From Sialis fuliginosa (Eukaryota; Arthropoda; Insecta; Megaloptera; Sialidae), in NCBI GenBank assembly GCA_961205875.1, contig OY540815.1, positions 5,022,001-5,086,000 of the forward strand: a DNA stretch of 64,000 bases, written 5' to 3'. Position 1 is the first letter of the stretch, and each line of letters opens with the position of its first letter. The notes beneath the pieces were generated by a model. That model was not told the origin of the DNA. It saw nothing but the letters and a program-made list of their open reading frames with translations, and ran no database searches. Both the position numbers and the translations under genes were made by a program. Positions 1 through 18,322 of the stretch are shown piece after piece.

Positions 1-94
1 ATTTTTTATATATGTACTTATTTACATATTTGTGCTTATTTTATTTATTAAATAATATTTAGAAGGTTGACATTTTCACTATATTACTTATTAG

Positions 95-6768
<6,674 letters not shown>

Positions 6769-6983
6769 ATTACAACGAAATATGGATATTTCGTCATCAT
6801 TTCATATTATGTGACTGGTGAGTTTTTTTATTGGTTGGTTAATTTCTCAAGTAAGGTGCGTGTGTTTTTTTTTTTCAGTTTGGATCTGTGGGCTTGAGAA
6901 ACAGTAACTGCCTAAAACAGTGAAATAATAACAGAATATAAAGATTTTTCATGCAGCCGCATTATGCTAGTAAAATAAGCTCG

Positions 6984-7052
6984 AATAAATATATATTCTT
7001 TAAAAAAAGGAAACATAGATATTTAAATTATTACAAATTTGGTTGAAATAAA
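6984..7052 (+). terminator. Cul3 polyadenylation signals
   Basis: AATAAA occurs at 6984-6989 and again at 7047-7052, about 215 and 280 bp after the Cul3 stop at 6766-6768. Either could direct 3'-end formation before the downstream gene. Confidence 0.5.
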
Positions 7053-7648
7053 CAATATTTGTGTAAAAAAAATTCTTCCGATTTTGGTAAGCCTTAATAT
7101 TTGAAACTGATAAAATTCAACTGTTTTTGTTTTCTTTTTTTTCTTTTGTTGAATTACAAGTGTTTATCTTGTTCCGATATTACTGATTGTAAATATTACT
7201 CAAGAATTTTTGAAGTAAATGGTTTTAAAATATATTGTTTGTTGTTTTATTTTTCTCTTTTCAGTTGGATTTCTTTACAGCGATGAATAGGTAATATCAC
7301 AGAACAATGTTTAATACTAATATATTAACATTGAAACAGGTACTTAAAATAAATATCAATCTTCTGAACTTATAAAGATTAATTATTAACAGTAAAATTA
7401 AATCAATGAAATATTGGGCATTCATTACACGCGTAAAGAATAGTGAAGCCATTGAGTAAAGAAAGTGTTATCGGGTTATCGTGGTGTTATCACAGCCGTA
7501 TCCGGCCATTTTGATTTTACTTCTGTGTGTTTACATTTTGGTTTACATTTACATCTGTCAAAGAGCAGAGATACCAATAGTAAAATACCACTGATGTAAC
7601 TCGGAACGACAACCAAAGAATAATATAAGCAATACATATAAAATATAA

Positions 7649-7662
7649 GTGACGTATGTCAC
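7649..7662. promoter_or_regulatory. CRE-like near-palindrome upstream of the Sec20 gene
   Basis: GTGACGTATGTCAC is a near-perfect palindrome containing TGACGT, 171 bp before the Sec20 start codon. It resembles a bZIP (CREB/ATF-type) site. Position and sequence are seen; binding is inference. Confidence 0.25.
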
Positions 7663-7833
7663 TGTCAAAATATTGTATTGATATTTTATTTTTGGGAATT
7701 AAAAATTTTTTTAACCGATGTTTATTTTAATTTGAAATCAAATTGTAAACAACGAGATATATCTACGAGCCGTCCATGTAATAATTTTAATTGTATTTTA
7801 TTTTAATGTGATTTATTTCGTATTTAACCTAAA

Positions 7834-8678
7834 ATGGAAAACTCACTATATGAAATAGATTGTGTTAGAAGAGATATTATTGATAATAATTTGCAAGTAA
7901 AAGCAATAATACAGGTATGAATATATGCATTTATTTCCCAAAGGAATATTTTAATAATGATACAAATTTTAGGACATAAATGGTTGTGAAGGCCCTTTAC
8001 CAACGTTACAAGAACTAAATAATGTTGGCCGTAAAAAGATTGCCGCTTTACGAAAACATATCCAACGTTTAGATGATTTAGCAGGCGAAATTGATGAACC
8101 TGAATTATCAAATGAGGTTGATATACATCGTAGACAGTTGACAAGGTATTATTAATGAAGTACATATTAACATAACCCTACATACAATAATTTATTATTC
8201 ATTTTCAGCACATTAAATTTATTTCGGAAAGCTCACGTAGCTGCTATGCTTAAAATAGAAAATGCAGATAAAAATAATTTGTTGGGAACAGATGATGGTG
8301 TCCGGAGAAGACCCCAGAATGCGGGCAAAGCTGGCCTATTAAAAATCAGTTCAAACGTCACGGAACAGTTGCTCTCTGTAAGTCGACAGTTAGCTGATAC
8401 AACTAATAGTAGTGCAGATACCCTTAATATTCTGTCCAATACTTCGTCCACAGTTCAGGTAAGTTTAAAATTAAATTTAGTACATTGTTTTTTCTGACAA
8501 ATGAAATTTTTAGGATACAAATCAAGAACTTTTGACTACTCAAAGTACAATAGGACAATCAGGAAAATTATTAGCCAAATATGGACGTAGGGAATTTACA
8601 GATAAGATATTAATATTTTTTGCTTTTTCATTCTTCCTCGCTGCGGTTTTGTATATAGTTTCCAAAAGACTGTGGTGA
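7834..8678 (+). CDS. BNIP1: Vesicle transport protein Sec20 / BNIP1, ER-resident SNARE
   Basis: ER Q-SNARE, the Sec20 subunit of the syntaxin-18 complex that receives COPI vesicles in Golgi-to-ER retrograde transport; BNIP1 is also linked to ER/mitochondrial membrane dynamics and apoptosis in vertebrates. Four exons with AG/GT borders, 7834-7914, 7973-8145, 8209-8458 and 8514-8678, give 222 residues against 228 in human BNIP1. The N-terminal half is helical and charged. Residues from about 130 form the SNARE helix (TEQLLSVSRQL ... ELLTTQSTIGQSGKLLAKYG). The conserved RREFTDK leads into one C-terminal transmembrane segment (about 199-218, ILIFFAFSFFLAAVLYIV), leaving a short KRLW luminal tail. 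There is no signal peptide, as expected for a tail-anchored protein. The ATG at 7834 gives family-like length. It follows Cul3 in tandem with about 1 kb between them. Confidence 0.96.
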
Positions 8679-8985
8679 AATAATTATAACTAATCATTCC
8701 GCGTTCTTGAGTCCATTGACTTTGTTGTGCACTGTTTATTTTGTATTGTATAAATATATATAATGTTGTATGTTATTACGTGATTCATAATATAATAATT
8801 TATTGGATATTTTATTTATTAATATATTTTATTTTCAGTTTTCAGGTTTTTATTGTATTGTATAATTTTTATCATATCAATTAATTTTCGACCTTGCCAC
8901 CTTTGTAAGGATTTGTAAGTATTAGGTACCCCTCCCACTTATTCTTGCATAAGGTTTTTAAAAAAATGTATTCGTTAAAGCTTTA

Positions 8986-8991
8986 AATAAA
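8986..8991 (+). terminator. Candidate polyadenylation signal of the Sec20 gene
   Basis: The first canonical AATAAA after the stop codon is here, about 310 bp downstream. Variant AT-rich hexamers occur earlier, so the real site may be closer. Confidence 0.35.
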
Positions 8992-9244
8992 CCTAATTTT
9001 TAATAATGACAATCACATTAATTAATTTTAGTTTTTTTTAAATTATTTATTTTATTAATATAATTAATTACAAAAAAAACCTTACAGAAGTAACACTTTA
9101 GACCACCCTTTTCCCCTCACGTATTTCATTAGATTTTACGGACACCCCTACCCCAAAATTTTCGTATTACCATTAAAAAAATTCACTAAACTAAAAGTAT
9201 TAAAAAAATTAATAAATATTTTAATATAAGTAAAATAAAATAAA

Positions 9245-9665
9245 ATAAAAATGTTGGGCATGCACATGATAGGGTTCTATAGTCATTCTCACTACGATTT
9301 ATAAAAAAAACAGTTATTTCTAAATTATTCATTAACTATTTTTGCTACAGTGTTCTTTGTAATTTTCATTGAAACTGATAATTAAAAGCTACATTCTGGA
9401 ATGTTTTCAGATTTTTTGCATTGATGGTTTAGAAATTAAAGAAACTACTCTGAAAGCAAATATATCCTGACTGAAGGGTTAAAATAAAATGGATACCTAT
9501 CGTACTCACAATCAGTGGGGTAAGTGAAAAAAAATTGAACACAGGATTACAGGGGTCAAAAAAAAATTTTTGTCAAAAATCTCTTTCTGTTTTGGGGTCA
9601 TCAATCTACGTCCTATATACCAAGTGTCATCTTAACAATGAAACACGTATTTCAGCATTTTCCAA
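9245..9665 (+). repeat. Repeat family D, copy 1
   Basis: Begins 'gttgggcatgcacatgatag' and contains 'aattaaaagctacattctgg', 'gactgaagggttaaaat' and 'cagtggggtaagtgaaaaa'. The same string of motifs is found at 31141-31813, 35043-35452 and 44768-45472. Interspersed repeat of unknown class; no intact ORF. Confidence 0.75.
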
Positions 9666-9884
9666 AATTAAACCCATAAGGGGGTGGATAAGTTTGTATA
9701 GGAAAAATATTTTTTAATCGGATTTACTTGAAACTTAAAATAAATAAATAAATACTCTTTAATATTAAAATTTCGGCATTTAACCCCTAATGACAGGGGT
9801 GGACATGGGGTTGGGTTTCTGTAATTTTTAACTAAGTTCCGAGATATTTACAATTTTGTGTAGGTAATGAATAAAAATAAATAA

Positions 9885-10135
9885 TTATTTAATATTTCAT
9901 CCCCTGTCACGTATGGAGGGTTGTAATTAAGAGGAGGGAGTTTTAGGGGGAAAAACAACCCCCTATCTCGCATAGGAGCCGAGATATTTACGATTTTGTA
10001 TAATGAATAAAAGTTAAACAAAATAAAAAATATATATTTCGCCCCCTGTCATTTATGGAGGGTTGTTATCAGTTTTGTTTGATCCGGGGGAAAAATACTA
10101 CGGGGGAGGGGGTTTTAGGGGGAAAAACAACGACT
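9885..10135 (+). repeat. Repeat family E, two tandem pieces
   Basis: Two successive copies of a ~110-bp module ('cccctgtcacgtatggaggg ... gggggaaaaac ... taggagccgagatatttac'). The module also occurs at 11455-11575 and inverted at 12825-12955 and 12985-13140. Confidence 0.7.
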
Positions 10136-10632
10136 TACATTTTCATCTAATTTTTTATAAATTTTTTATTTTTCATCTTAAACTCGTTGTATTTTTTCAC
10201 CTTTTGAGTTGGGCTTAAAATTTTTTGAACACGTATATTTTAAAACACTTGTCATTTCTTTTGTCCTGATCAAAAAAATCGAATTTTTCACAGAAAACAT
10301 TATTAAGTAATACTTCATAATGTTATTTAGTTTTTAAGAATAAACTTGAAAATTCCCTCGACTCCCCAAGCGTTTGAAAAAACTAACTTAAACTTTTTTT
10401 AGTAAAATATTTATTTATAACAAATTGAGCATTATCGGATGTTTAAAAACTACACCACTACTTTCGGTAAGACCGTGTTCAAAAAATTTTAAGCCCAACT
10501 CAAAAGGGGAAAAAAATACGAGTTTAAGATGAAAAATAAGAAATTTATAAAAACGCAAAAAATCAACATTTTTGTGATTTAAAAAAGTTCTACGCAACCA
10601 AATTTAAAAAAATTACATGAAAATGTAAGTCT
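10131..10632. mobile_element. Foldback element, ~120-160-bp arms
   Basis: 'cgacttacattttcat' at the left end returns as 'atgaaaatgtaagtct' at the right. Further in, 'ttgagttgggcttaaaattt' pairs with 'aaattttaagcccaactcaa', and 'atttttcatcttaaactcg' with 'cgagtttaagatgaaaaat'. Non-coding. Confidence 0.75.
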
Positions 10633-11454
10633 AGGTACTACCATTGAGTAAAAAATAACAAGAGAAACAACGTATACGGGAGAGTTGAAACGCAGTAGAT
10701 ATATGAACCATGCACTATTTGAGCCCCAGGAAGTGCTGGTATCTATTGAAAAAATTATTAATTATACATATGAAATATCTGGTTTTCGACTCTGCTAAAT
10801 CGTCAGATTTTAAGCTCCGCCCTTCTGAAATGATTTACGAACGTCTTGTTTACATTATTTTAAGTCGGCTGATACGTGATACAAAGGCGGCAAGAACGTT
10901 GCAAGAAATATTCGTTACTTATTATCTTTTTCTTTTAAATAAAACAAAAAAAATATGTAATGTTAAAATTATTTGAGATAATTGCTGCTATCAATAATAT
11001 AATAGATTTTTGCTTTAAAATAGGTTTTTATAAGTTGTAAGAAATTTAAATTTGTGACGCGATGTTACATTACTGATGATATAATAAGTAAAATTAGATT
11101 GATCGTTTTATTCATTTCAAATTAATATAAAAATATATCAAAACTAAAAATATGGTTCTGCGGTTTTTTGTATCTACATTGCTTTAAACATAGAATATGG
11201 ATTGTGGACCGATACATATTACATATAATAATATATACAAAATAAGTTTTTTTATCTTCTTCAATGAAAATTAAAAATTCTTTTGTTTTTATTTCTCAAA
11301 TATTATTTATTAAAATTACTTTTGACCAAATATCATCGAAATTTTTATTATTTATGTACATTTTTTTGATATTTTGAAGAAATAAAAATCCTTTTTTTAG
11401 GCCGACGCGACGGCTGGAATGTTTCTACATATAAAGAAAAACAGAAAAAATAAT

Positions 11455-11823
11455 AATTTAATATTGCATCCCCTGTCGCGTATGGAGAGTCGTAATTATT
11501 TTCATTCGATCCGGCGGGAAAAATACTATGGGGAAGTACCCTCTCTCGCATAGGAGCCGAAATATTTACAATTTTTTAAGTTCGGTTAGGTAAATAATAC
11601 ATATAGATAATACAAATTTTTGTATGATAATCGATAAACAGGTAAAATTTTACACACCCATTTTTTTATCTAATACATTTTTCGGGATACAAAGTAGCAT
11701 ATGTCGTTCTTCAGGATGCAAGCTATCTTCCAGCCAAATTTCATGAAGATCGGTTCATCGGTTTAGTCGTGAAAAGGTAAAAAAAACAGACAAACACACT
11801 TTCGCATATGTAATATTAGTATG
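11455..11823 (+). repeat. Family E module with RTE-like 3' tail
   Basis: A family E module is followed by 'gatgcaagctatcttccagc', 'atgaagatcggttca' and 'cagacaaacacactttcgca', ending 'taatattagta'. This tail style is typical of RTE-clade non-LTR retrotransposon 3' ends in insects. No reverse transcriptase ORF remains. Confidence 0.6.
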
Positions 11824-12679
11824 GATTTAAAGCAATGAAAAAAAATTGGAATAAAAGATTTCACGATTTCTATTACTAAACATTACATTCTAAAAGGTAA
11901 GCTGAAACGTCGAAAACCACACGTAAAATCTCGGCTTGAAACATTGAAAGCTTGTTCAAATTGTCCAATAAGAACTAGAATATTGTGTAAGGAATGTGAC
12001 GAGATTTTTCGATGTGTTTCAAAAACAAAGACTACAATAAGTCAGCTATCAGAGAGAGGCAAGGGGACTCACAATAAAAAAGCACCCCAAAATGTACACA
12101 GTAATTTGAATATGACTGAAAGATATAAAACATGTAGTTTATAATGTTTTATCACTAAAAATTCCGAAAAAAATGATGATTTTTAAATTTTTACCCCCAC
12201 CATATTGAATTAAAAACGGGGAATGAGTGAAAATATTTACTGTAATAGTGTATTTAACATAGAATTTCACTTTTATTATAAGTAGCTCATAAAAGCATGA
12301 TACAAAAAAAATCTTAATTTTAGAATTTTTTTTATTATTTTTACCATTTTGGTGAGTTTTAAATGGTTTAAGGTGACAAAAAAAAATGTTTTCTTAAACT
12401 CTGATACCTCCGATCACCGTTGATCATAGTTTCAATTCAATTCTGATACTCTTTCGACTTGAAAAAAAGTGAAAATAAAAAATCTCTTATTTTTTGATAC
12501 TTTTCGATTTAAAATCCGCCATATTTTTTTCAGAGCCATAAAAATGCAATTTTGAACCCGGAAATCGAAAGAGCACACTCGAAAATAGTAAAATACATTA
12601 CTTTTATTTATATTAGTTCCATTATTCTTAATGAGTTTGGAGCTCAAAGATTGACGAAAAAATTGTTATTTTGGTCCTT

Positions 12680-12795
12680 AATGGGTTAAATTGCCGTTAC
12701 CCAAAAAAGTGGTATTTCATTAAGATCGGTTTAGCTGTGAAAAAGTAACAGACAGAAAGATAGACCCACATTCGCATTTATAATATAAGTACGGA
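12680..12795 (+). repeat. RTE-like 3' tail fragment
   Basis: 'aagatcggtttagctgtga', 'acagacagaaagatagaccc' and 'ttcgcatttataatataagta' match the tails ending near 11823 and 13360. Confidence 0.55.
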
Positions 12796-12819
12796 ATATT
12801 TCGGTATTTTGGTTTTCAT

Positions 12820-13365
12820 TCATTGTACAAAATTGTAAATATCTCGACTCCTATGTGAGATAGGGGACTGTTTTTCCCTCTAAACCTCCATTCCCGTAGA
12901 ATTTTTCCTACCGAATCTAATAAAACTAATTACAACCCTCTATATGTGAATATATAGGAGGTCAAATATTTAAAAAAAAATTTTTTTTGGTTTTCATTCA
13001 TTATACAAAATCGTAAATATCTCGAATCCTATGCAAGTTAGGGGGTTGATTTTCCCCCTAAAACCCCTACCCACGTAGTATTTTTCCCGCCGGATACAAT
13101 GAAACCAATTACAACTCTTCATATGTGACAGGGGGTGAAATATTAATGACCAAAAAAATGTTCCCATACAAACTTGTCCACCTCCTTGCAATTCCTTAGG
13201 GGTTGTTTTTCGGGAATCGAAGTAGCTTTTATCCTTTCCCAGTATGCAAGCTATCTTACTGTCAAATTTCATCAAGATCGGTTCAGCGGTTTAGCCGTGA
13301 AAAGGTAACAAACAGACAGAGAGACAGACAGACACACTTTCGCATTTATAATATTAGTATAAAAA
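12820..13365. repeat. Inverted family E modules joined to an RTE-like tail
   Basis: Two reverse-oriented family E modules (about 12825-12955 and 12985-13140) run into 'gcaagctatcttactgtcaa', the (GACA)n purine stretch around 13312-13332 and the end 'tttataatattagtat' at 13345-13360. Confidence 0.6.
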
Positions 13366-13369
13366 AAAA

Positions 13370-14110
13370 AAATTCTACTAATTGATATCTATATTTTGAC
13401 ACCCCACAAATTCTATGACGTCCCTCCCTATTATTCCAAAATTTAAAATTATATTGTTGACTTTAGTATTTTTCTTTGGTAGTCTCACCACAGCCTCATT
13501 ACCAATTTTTTTTCAGATTTTTTGAGCCAGTAGTTACAAAGTTAGAGGGGGGGGGGACAAAATAAAATTTTACTTTTAGCCTCCTACAGGCGCCATTTTT
13601 GAGTTAGAAAAAAAATAAAAAATATGGTCATATTCTACTAATTGAGATCTACTATATTTCGATAACCCACATGCCTAGATATGAAAATTAAACTTAAAAA
13701 TTCTGACACCCGTCCCTATTATTCCAAAATTTAAAATGATATTATTGACTTTAGTATTTAACGTTGGTAGTCTCACTAAAGCCACTTTACCAAATTTTTG
13801 CAGATTTTTTGAACCAGTAGTTACCGAGGTAGAGGGGGGACAAAATTAAAAACTGCTTTTAGCCTCCTGCTGGCGCTATTTTTGAGTTAGAAAAAAAATA
13901 TATAAAAAAATAGGGTCAAATTTTACTAATTGAAATCTACATTTTGATACCCCACACGTCTTGATATACAATTTTTTATTTATTTTTATTTGCTTTAAAG
14001 CTCCCTGCTGGCGCAATTTTTGATTTAAAAAAAAATAAGAAAAAGCGTCAAATTCCACTGGTTTGGTTATACATTTTAACGTGCCACATGCCTTGATATA
14101 AAAAAAATAT
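13370..14110 (+). repeat. Diverged tandem repeat, unit ~280 bp
   Basis: 'ttctactaattga(t/g)atcta' starts each unit at about 13373, 13634 and 13922, with a degenerate fourth near 14052. Within units 'ccctattattccaaaattta', 'ggtagtctcac' and 'agcctcctgctggcgc' recur in order. The third and fourth units are internally deleted. Confidence 0.8.
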
Positions 14111-14783
14111 TTTGTTTACCTAGCTTCTCCTTAGCGTCAACCCTGAAAAATTATTTTTTCAACAAAGTACATCTTTTACTAGAAGGCATTATTTGACATG
14201 TTCAGTAAAAATTTCAAGTTACTAGCTTATATAGTTAACGAGATATTTTGCTTTGACTGAAAATGACGGACAGACGGGCGACAAAGTGAGATTAATAGGG
14301 TTTCTTCGGAACCCTAAAAAAGAGTTTGTTCATTATTTTAATTTTAATAACACATTTATTATACCAATAATTTTTCCAACTACTAACATAACTTTTTCAA
14401 TTACATATAAATACATATTCATGTTAGAAATGTATTAAATAGATCAGTCGCGCCCGACAGAAGGTTAAAAATAAAATAATAGTACGAATCACAAGTCACA
14501 ACGTGTGAAATAGTTAAAGCCGCGTCAATGTTTACATTAACATGAACAGAAACTAGTAATATATATATTAAACTGGTTTGGGTAAAGGCGGAGCTTAAGC
14601 TTTGTGTGCTGTCAAGCGAGGGGCACGGGACGGATAATTTTGTATCTTGGATAATAAGTTAGTTCAAGTTCCGATTGTAAGATGGCTTGAGTGCTGCCAC
14701 CTAGAGCTTGGAACATCGTCCCCGTTTCATCAAAATACATTGCGTTGTTTCTCTTGTTATTCTTTACTCAATGGTACTACCTA

Positions 14784-16428
14784 TCAATAATTTATAACAT
14801 AACACTTTCTAGTGTCTATGTACATTTATTTAATCATTTATGAGTGGGTTAAAATAGTAGAGTAGGTACCTATTATTATATTTTCTAACGCTTCCTAGAA
14901 GAAGTAAATAAAAGTGAATCATAAAAATATTCTAGTGGCATAGATTTTTTGCACATAAGTTCTAAGAATTTTATTTGGGGCAGATATGATCTTAGTTCCT
15001 TGAATATCTTTATCTATTTTTATATAATTGTATTACTGTACTTCTATTACACACAATAAGAAACAGGGCTGTGATAAAAACATCGGTTTTGATGTTCTTA
15101 CTAAATAGATTAAAAGTACATTTTGAAATTAGTCTGTCTAAAGTCTAAAGAATTTTGTAAATGATAAATCTCAGATCAAAAAGTTTTCGAGATAAAGCAG
15201 ATTCGATTTTAGCTGACAGTCTCGTATTTTATACGTCAGTAACGTTTTTTGAAAATTAAAACAGATCTTATATCAATTTTGTCTCGTTCACATGATCAAA
15301 TGTTTTTTTTTAAATAAAAAAGTGGGTGTGTATATGTACACGCACTAGAGAAGCAATACTTCTTTGGCGTAGTGACATCTAGCGTGGAAATACAAAACTA
15401 AAAACCTGTTTTACCGGCTATCATAACAGATATCTGTATTATCTACACCTAACCTAACCTGGTGTTAAATTGTTTCCATTGCATGTAGCGCGCATTGTTG
15501 TATTTCATTTCCGTTGCATTACTAAAATTTCACCCTGAACGCGCCTAAAGAAGTATAACTTCAAAAATTTTAATATTCTTTTCACTTTATTATAAGAGAA
15601 AAAAACTATTTCCTATTATAAGTAGTGGTGTAATATACCCTTTTTAAATTATACTTAATTAAATATTCTAAGAAATATTTTTCTTTGGTATTTTACAGTT
15701 AACTTAAAAAAACACCGCTTACATTTTTTTAATTACAAGGTGTCATAACATAACTGTACATATCATAAAAAGCAACTTCTACCCTGTTTAAAGAAAGAAA
15801 AAATAATATACAATAGCTTCTGACTGTGGGTAGTATTTTTTTCGTATCACCTCACCACTAAATTATACAGAATATACCACGAAAAAAGATCTTTGAATAA
15901 CCGTACATTTTTATGGAAAATATATATCTTTTAAAATGTATTTAAAAATTCTATCCAACGGGACTTGGCATGTCAATAAAAAAACTATAGTGTTTTTTTT
16001 GTGGTGGTAACCCTCATTAGTTATCTTTTATGTAAGCTTCCGCCCTTGAAGTAAATGTATTTGAATATGTTAAAGAAAGATAGATAAATAAAAGGTATGA
16101 AGATAGTATTATCTGTCACTTATGTGTAAAGTGGTGGTTATATAATAATGACGTAAGCGAGATAGTTCTAGTTTTTTATATGGGTTCTGTATTTACCTAT
16201 TTCGTTTTGTTGGGGAAGGAATTGTCTTTAGGAAGGTCAAACACCCCCGTGTAACGGTACAAGATAAATCTAAATAGTTGTACAGGATCTTCATGGTCAG
16301 ATGTCCAAACAAAATGGTTTTGTAGTTCCTTATTATTGACAGTAAATTTAAAAAAAATACTTACACGGTCAATATACTCTTGTTTACCCGCATGCGATAT
16401 AAGATTTTTGTGGTCGTTTTTGAGTTTT
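14784..16428. other. Unique AT-rich sequence, no gene seen
   Basis: No splice-bounded coding block, RNA gene or delimited mobile element was recognised here on either strand. A 'cctaacctaacct' stretch near 15447 is common in insect non-coding DNA. Confidence 0.5.
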
Positions 16429-16429
16429 G

Positions 16430-16712
16430 ATTTAATATGTATATATATGAATGTTCGTTTGCATGTGGCTTATAGAATCGGAAATTACTAAACCAATTTT
16501 AATGCGATTTTCACTAATAACATCAAAATACTAAAACAATCTTTATCAAGCCGTGTTTTGTTTCCATTATGTCGCAGCATACAACTGCCATTTATATAAA
16601 AATATTAACTAACCGTCTGTTGTGGACATATTGGGTGGACATGTATAGAATATTTTAGGTCACTATGATTTTGTGGATATTAACCCGGGTAACACCGGGT
16701 CCAATGCGCTAG
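16430..16712 (+). mobile_element. Non-autonomous Helitron (short)
   Basis: 5' region 'gaatgttcgtttgcatgtgg' and 'aaattactaaaccaatttta' parallel the Helitron at 27289. The 3' end has a hairpin of ACCCGG and CCGGGT (16683-16700), then 'ccaatgcg' and CTAG at 16709-16712, followed by T. The 5' TC terminus is eroded, so the left edge is approximate. Confidence 0.8.
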
Positions 16713-17818
16713 TATCTTATAAAACATACATAATTAAACATATATAAATATAGTTGGATAGAGATAACGATAAAAATGTAGCGGTTTACACCCACAAACG
16801 ACAATCATTTTATAAATTTGTAGAATCTATCTGTATAATGTAAATGTTTTGATTTTTTTAGTATGTCTGATTGCTCTAAATTGACACTACATCTGCTTAA
16901 CCGATTTTGGTGGGACTTTCACTGTTTGAAAGCCTAATATCTTAAAATTAGTTTAGGCTTTATAATAACTGAATTAGGGTTGGCCAGAATTAAAGAAAAA
17001 ATTATAAAAATTAAAAGTGGTATATGGTATAGTTGCGATGTTGATGTAATTAATGGTGCTTATATATACGTTTTTAAAGGAGGATCCAACATACCTACTG
17101 AATATGCGTCTTTTGAATAATATTGAAAATATATAAAAGAGCATGTGGTGATAACTATATTAGAAAAAGCGATTTGTGTATATATATCTAATCTCCATCT
17201 GCTTGACCATCTAATTGAGACACATTTGCAAATTTTTACCGCCAATGCAGCTGAATCTAGACAGACAACTAGACAATTGACTATCTATAATAATACCCAG
17301 CCCGAAAAATCGATAGAAAAAGAGGCCCTTATGCAATACATACACGTTTTCCTTTACTATTAGCGTCTACCAACTGTCATATCTTTGCAGCTGATGACTA
17401 TGCTTCATTTGTAGGATAATAGATGGCTATGAATCTATTGTTAATGATATTTTAACGAAGTGGCGGTCAATTGACCGAACTGACCAATACTTCTCCCAAC
17501 AAAAAGGCGTTAATCCTTTAACCCAAAAAAGATGCATTGTGTGTACATGTGTATTTTTCCTTTGAATTTGTTTCCAATAAAGAGTTGTACTTCTTTTATT
17601 TTTCAATATGTTTGAGTTATGTTCGAAATAAGTATTGACAGTATGGATTATTTAAAATATCATTTTTAAACATACAATTTGTACATACTATACCCATTTG
17701 TATTTGAGGAGCAATTATTTTTGAGATGAAATATGATAAATCAAAAAGTCGCAATTTATTGGGAAAAAATTTCAGATTTGAAGTGATCAAATCAGATCTT
17801 GATAGATCTGTATTTTGA
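16713..17818. other. No gene or delimited repeat seen
   Basis: AT-rich with short shadow ORFs only. No conserved protein motif or target-site duplication was recognised. Confidence 0.45.
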
Positions 17819-17827
17819 GACAACATC

Positions 17828-18311
17828 CAAGGTATTATAAAGACAAGCTTCTTGACTAATCAGCGTACGCACGGGAATTGACGTCACCAGTCACCACGAA
17901 GACATATTCAAATGTTATAAGAATATCAATTACAAAAAATTCCTTTATTTATTCTTATTTTCGTATTTTTTGATATTTTAACAACACATACAATCAAAGA
18001 AGTACAAATTCAACATTGCAAAATCATAAAATAGTTATCACAGACAATTTGGTTTATTCGGGAAGTGTCATTTTGACTATTCTTAAATTGGCAATACGTT
18101 CTGTGATTCTGACAGCTTATGATTTTGTACTTCTTTGAATGTATGTGTTGTAAAAATATCAGAAAATATGAAAACAAGAATAAATAAATTATTTCTTGTA
18201 ATTGATATTCTATTACACAACATTTGAATATATCTTCGTGGTGACGTTAATTCCCGCGCCAACGCTGATTGGTCAAGGAGCTGATGAGACCAGCTTGTCT
18301 TTATATAGTTT
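17828..18311. mobile_element. Mutator-like foldback element, 9-bp target duplication
   Basis: Flanked by GACAACATC at 17819-17827 and 18312-18320. The arms are long inverted repeats: 'cgcacgggaattgacgtcac' against 'gtgacgttaattcccgcgcc', and 'cacatacaatcaaagaagta' against 'tacttctttgaatgtatgtg'. The ends are CAAGGTATTATAAAGACAAG and its complement. A second copy at 58787-60321 also has a 9-bp duplication. A 9-bp duplication with long inverted arms fits non-autonomous Mutator-like elements; no transposase is present. Confidence 0.82.
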
Positions 18312-18322
18312 GACAACATCAT

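Larger units (their letters stand above)
10632..14783. mobile_element. Possible ~4.15-kb element bounded by 45-bp inverted repeats
   Basis: TAGGTACTACCATTGAGTAA at 10632 recurs as its reverse complement ending at 14783. The match runs through 'aataacaagagaaacaacg' for about 45 bp. Weaker inverted similarity lies further in ('taagctccgcc' about 10812; 'ggcggagcttaa' about 14587). The interior holds family E modules and a tandem repeat and no intact transposase. It may be one large non-autonomous element or two inverted repeat copies. Confidence 0.45.

Noticed and set aside
7824-8165. 113-codon frame on the - strand
   Set aside because: Antisense of Sec20 exons 1-2; the + strand gives a conserved spliced protein.
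15440-15465. 'cctaacctaacct' as telomeric-like repeat
   Set aside because: Too short and imperfect; insect telomeres use TTAGG arrays, and this motif is common in insect non-coding DNA.
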